46,632 bases of DNA from Gnetum montanum (lineage: Eukaryota; Streptophyta; Gnetopsida; Gnetales; Gnetaceae), in assembly GCA_015680685.1 (NCBI GenBank), contig MNCI01005848.1, positions 39,666-86,297 on the forward strand, read 5' to 3'. Of this stretch, positions 43,321 to 46,632 are shown one piece after another. Numbering within the stretch: position 1 is the stretch's first letter; each line of letters opens with the position of its first letter. The position numbers were made by a program, and so were the translations under genes. The notes under the pieces were generated by a model that made no database searches, had not been told where the DNA came from, and saw only the letters and a list, made by a program, of their open reading frames with translations.

Positions 43321-43904
43321 ATCTCTAGCAACCTTCACAATGTAGCACTAGCACTCAGCTTAGCTCCAACTCACCTTAGGTAAGGGTAGTTAGCAAAAAT
43401 GCTTCTTTTTTGTACCCCCTTTTGGCCCCAAGATTGTAACTATGCTCGATCCCATGCAAGATAGTGGAGAGCGCAGTCCCAATGCATAGTCTCCAAAATT
43501 GCATTTTTTAGGTACCTTGCGGTCTTCTCGGCATACACGTGCAGTTGGTAGCATAGTCATAGTCTTGTAGTTTCGTAGAGTCTGGTAGAGCACAATAGAT
43601 GACAACACCACAAACCAAGTTGAGAGCATAGTTGGGTGACAATGTAGTCCTAATCATGCCCTCTACCATGTGGCAGCCATCCCACCTTCTGTGCTAACCC
43701 TAAACCTATAAATACCCATGCCCTCAACATTTTTAATGTTGGCAAAAAATCTAACTTGGCAAATTTTAGAATTGAAAAACTGGCAAATTAGAGACTTGGC
43801 AAATCCAAAGAGCACTTGGGAAAGAAAGAAAGGCATATTGGCGAAGTTTTAGACCACCGCAGCCAATGGTACACCATGGTAGCCAACCTGGCAGATGCAG
43901 ACAC
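43321..43904 (+). promoter_or_regulatory. Unassigned segment with TATA box before the E gag fragment
   Basis: TATAAATA at 43707-43714 (AACCTATAAATACCC) is the same box as in the LTRs here, but the flanks do not match any LTR. Short ACTTGGCAAAT-like repeats follow (43755-43820). Scattered GAGAGCGCAGTCC and GAGAGCATAGTTGGG motifs echo the tandem array upstream. gag homology begins at about 43905. Confidence 0.3.
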
Positions 43905-46027
43905 CTCAACAGAATGCTAGTCTTAGTAGCCAAACATCTTTGAGGTTGTGACTATGCTTAGACATGTGAAGGATAGTTGGATCAAGTGCTTAAACATGAA
44001 CAATATGCCAAGATTTGAGGGGGTGATATAACTCTGATCCATAGACACATCTACAAGATTTCAACGATGCTTGTGCCTTGCAAAACATTGAAAATGATTA
44101 TCAGAAACTCAAACTCTTCCCCAGGATACTCATTAAAGAAGATCAAAGCTAGTACTAGTCTTTAGAGTCAGAATCTATCCATAGATGGAGTACCATGTTG
44201 GAACTATTTAATGATAAATACCAGACATACTCCAAAGTGTCCAACTTGAGAAGGCAAATCCAAGGCTAGAAATAGGGAACACAAGAACCCTTGGATGTTT
44301 CCATGGGTAGATAATATTTTCTTTTACATTGATGCCCTGTCCATGGTTATTCTCAAAGGGAACAACTCTACCACATCATTGATGGTCTCAGAGCAAAAAC
44401 CAGAAGAACTCTTGGGGTTTATGCCCAAGGGAGATTATCCAAACTAAGAGCTCATCAGATATAAAGGTTGATAGAATAGTTGCAAAAGAAGGAGGTGAGT
44501 TGTGAAAAAGGGAAAGTGTGAAAGAATATAATAGGGATCTTTCCATTAGAAAAAGAGAGGTTTGATTTTGTGACAAGGATAAGTCATCAATTGACAAAGT
44601 GGTGAACAAGAAAACATTTTCCATCCAAAAATATATATCTGATATTTTGGCAAAGGTTGATAAATTATGAGACTCTTTGGATGAGAAATTCCAAAATAAT
44701 ATGAATATTTCTAAAGAATATAAAGAGCTAAATAGTGATCATAATAGTAGGAGGCAGAAACTTGAATGTACCTACTAGAGAGGTAAGGGCAAAGTTGTTG
44801 TAGTAGAAGAAGTTGTGGAGATAGACTCTGATGATGACATTGGTTGTGATGTATGTCAATATGAACATCCTCAGGGATGTTCCCCTATGGTGTCACACTT
44901 ACAAGAGTTTGGGATGTATGCATTGAATCCTAGACTAGCATGGAGGCAAGTACCTAGAAGATTGCATTATCCCTAAGGCAATCCAAGGTAGTTCCACCAA
45001 CAACAATAGCCTTACTATCCAAGTGGAGCTCTACCACAACCATATGAATAATATCAAAAATGGCACCAATCATAATTGTGGAAAATGCCACCATCAAGGT
45101 AGCAGGACCCTTATAGGCAACCAAATCCATACGGTTACTATGTTCAGCAATCCATTTCTCCAAGAAGTTCTACAAGCGATACCTCATTTCAACATTACTA
45201 TTACCCTTCAGAGTATCATCAAACTTATTCACCATCTACTTGAGGGGAACACCAATACCCATACCACCCTCCACATCCATCTACACACATCCCTTTGCCC
45301 TCAGCCTAGTTACCCCTTGTTCCTTCCATGCAAGGTGAAATTCCTCCACAACCGCAGCAATGTAATGCTACAAGGGTTATACATTCACAACCAGCTTTCT
45401 AGCTGAGTGGTTCAAAAAGTCAATCTAGGAAATGACCTTTTTTGACCCAAAAATCCTCCCAAACCATCACAACCTAATGTAGCTAGTCACCTTGTATCTC
45501 GAACATCCTCATCCTCTGCATCAAACACATTCAAGTGCCCTTCAAACCAAACACTACCTCGGATCTATACTGTGATGTTAACTCATGCTATTTCCAATTA
45601 GATCAAGGTTGGTAGTCTTCCCATGAAAAGATTTGACTCAGGAAGTCCACTCATTTACTTATAGATCATTGTACATGAGCCATGTAAGGCCCTTCTTAAT
45701 TTTGGTTCTAGAATCAATCTCATCTCCCATGACATGTACAAGGCCTGAAACCTACCACCTCTTAAGAAGAGAAACATTCGTTTAGAATTGGTAGATTAGT
45801 TAATCATTGTTCCTTTGGGACTAGTGGAGGACATTGTAACCATAGTTTGTGGGTGGTCCTATCCTACTAATTTTTTGGTGATCAAGGTAGAAAATTGCAA
45901 AGGAACTTCCCCATCATTATTGGAAGAACATGGTTAAGCACAATTGATGCATGAATGGGAATAAGGAACCTCTCCTTGGAAATCTCTAAGGAAAATATAT
46001 TTGGAAGGCTAAATAAGAAGTGTGTTC
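43905..46027 (+). pseudogene. Element E: gag-protease fragment of the same lineage
   Basis: It enters gag just before the core (RHVKDSWIKCLNMNNMPRFEG). The core has FNDACALQNIENDYQKLKLF and SIHRWSTMLELFNDKYQTYS. The Lys/Glu-rich part follows, then the best-preserved Cys-His box (CDVCQYEHPQGC, 44845-44880), the Pro-rich tail, and protease with LLNFGSRINLISHDMYKA, VEDIVTIVCGWSYP and a shifted GRTWLSTIDA. In the active-site motif the Gly survives but the Asp is Asn. Homology stops at 46027 within the sequence after protease. No LTR is seen at either end. Confidence 0.75.
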
Positions 46028-46632
46028 TGAAACACCGTAAAAATTGCGAGTTGGCCTCAGGCAAAGATTTGCAATTCAAGCAAGGGCGCATGCCAGAATT
46101 CCAGAAGAGAGACTAAGACAGAGCAACATCAAGAGGCGCATAGCATCAAGTCCTCGACTTCTTGTGTAGATTCCTAATCTTTCCATGCTTTTTCTATTTA
46201 TGCTATATCACGTAACGTAGCGTAATGGCGCTTAGCGTGATTTTTCTTAAACATAGTCTGGCATCAGAACGATAGTTACTTCGGCATAGGGAGGAGCTTG
46301 AGCTGCGTAATATGTGACTCCTTGTGTATTTTGCTGAGTCTTTTATTCAAGGCCATTTTTATGCTCTGCTACGCACGACAGCGTAATAATCTCCAGAACA
46401 GTCAAAGGCAAAGTCTAAAAAAGTACGACTGCTCATCATACGCTCATCACGTAACGCAGCGTATCGTAGCGTATTGCATCGCCGAGCTAAACATTGTTTA
46501 CGCTTCATTACGCGTGGCTGCATAAGAAAGTGTAAAACAGCTTGAATCCATTGTTTCCATGTTACGTTACGCTCGTGCACGCAACGCAAAGTGAATGAGC
46601 GTAATATAACCCAAAGACAGTTGAGACATGCC
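46028..46632. other. CpG-containing segment rich in GTAACG/AGCGTA motifs
   Basis: After the end of element E the base composition changes. CACGTAACGTAGCGTAATGG (46209), CACGTAACGCAGCGTATCG (46449), ACAGCGTAATAATC (46378) and GTTACGTTACGCTCGTGC (46561) form a family of short motifs in both orientations. ORFs at 46298-46525 and 46359-46589 (minus) show no domain. It could be the edge of another mobile element that runs out of the window. Confidence 0.4.

Overview
This window looks like intergenic DNA from a large seed-plant nuclear genome. It is AT-rich and holds old, nested LTR retrotransposons, LINE and copia relics, tandem repeats, and fragments of two plant gene families (a chalcone-synthase type gene with its intron, and a CCR4-type deadenylase). 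The abundance of very decayed elements would suit a slowly purged genome such as a gymnosperm, but that is a guess. I see no intact protein-coding gene, tRNA, rRNA or CRISPR array. One run of Ns (26006-26501) lies inside an LTR.

Most of the window belongs to one Ty3/gypsy lineage that I place with Athila-like elements. All copies have LTRs of about 0.8-0.9 kb bounded by TGATGA...TCATCA, a TATAAATA box, an AATAAA signal, a primer-binding site matching the 3' end of plant tRNA-Asp, gag with a short Cys-His box, protease, RT-RNase H and integrase without a chromodomain. Two copies also carry a third ORF downstream of pol, resembling the 'putative plant transposon protein' family and followed by a coiled coil.

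Layout. 1-226: end of a C-family LTR. 227-12003: element A, nearly full length (5' LTR remnant, gag-pol, ORF3, PPT, 902-bp 3' LTR). 12235-12655: 3' end of an RTE-type LINE. About 12700-14837: L1-type LINE relic. 14838-15515 (minus): chalcone synthase superfamily pseudogene. 15516-19102: low-copy-looking DNA with three tandem-repeat arrays and a TATA-containing promoter-like segment. 19103-27012: element F, split by two C-family elements in opposite orientation that meet at about 22085; the minus-strand one has lost all of RT, RNase H and integrase. 27013-32924: unassigned DNA with a tandem array, a copia integrase relic (minus), a second RTE 3' end and a CCR4-like pseudogene (minus). 32925 to about 42830: element D, more decayed than A, with its 3' LTR missing. 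42834-43904: tandem array and a TATA segment. 43905-46027: element E, a gag-protease fragment. 46028-46632: CpG-containing DNA rich in GTAACG/AGCGTA motifs.

The retroelement genes are all dead as they stand. Much of the damage is nonsense codons and C-to-T/G-to-A transitions, as expected from deamination of methylated cytosine; frameshifts are relatively few in A and in the C copies. The points most worth a second look are the pol-less C derivative, the polypurine-tract-like sequence repeated just after pol, the splice-acceptor-like sequence just before ORF3 in A and weakly in D, and the two host-gene pseudogenes.
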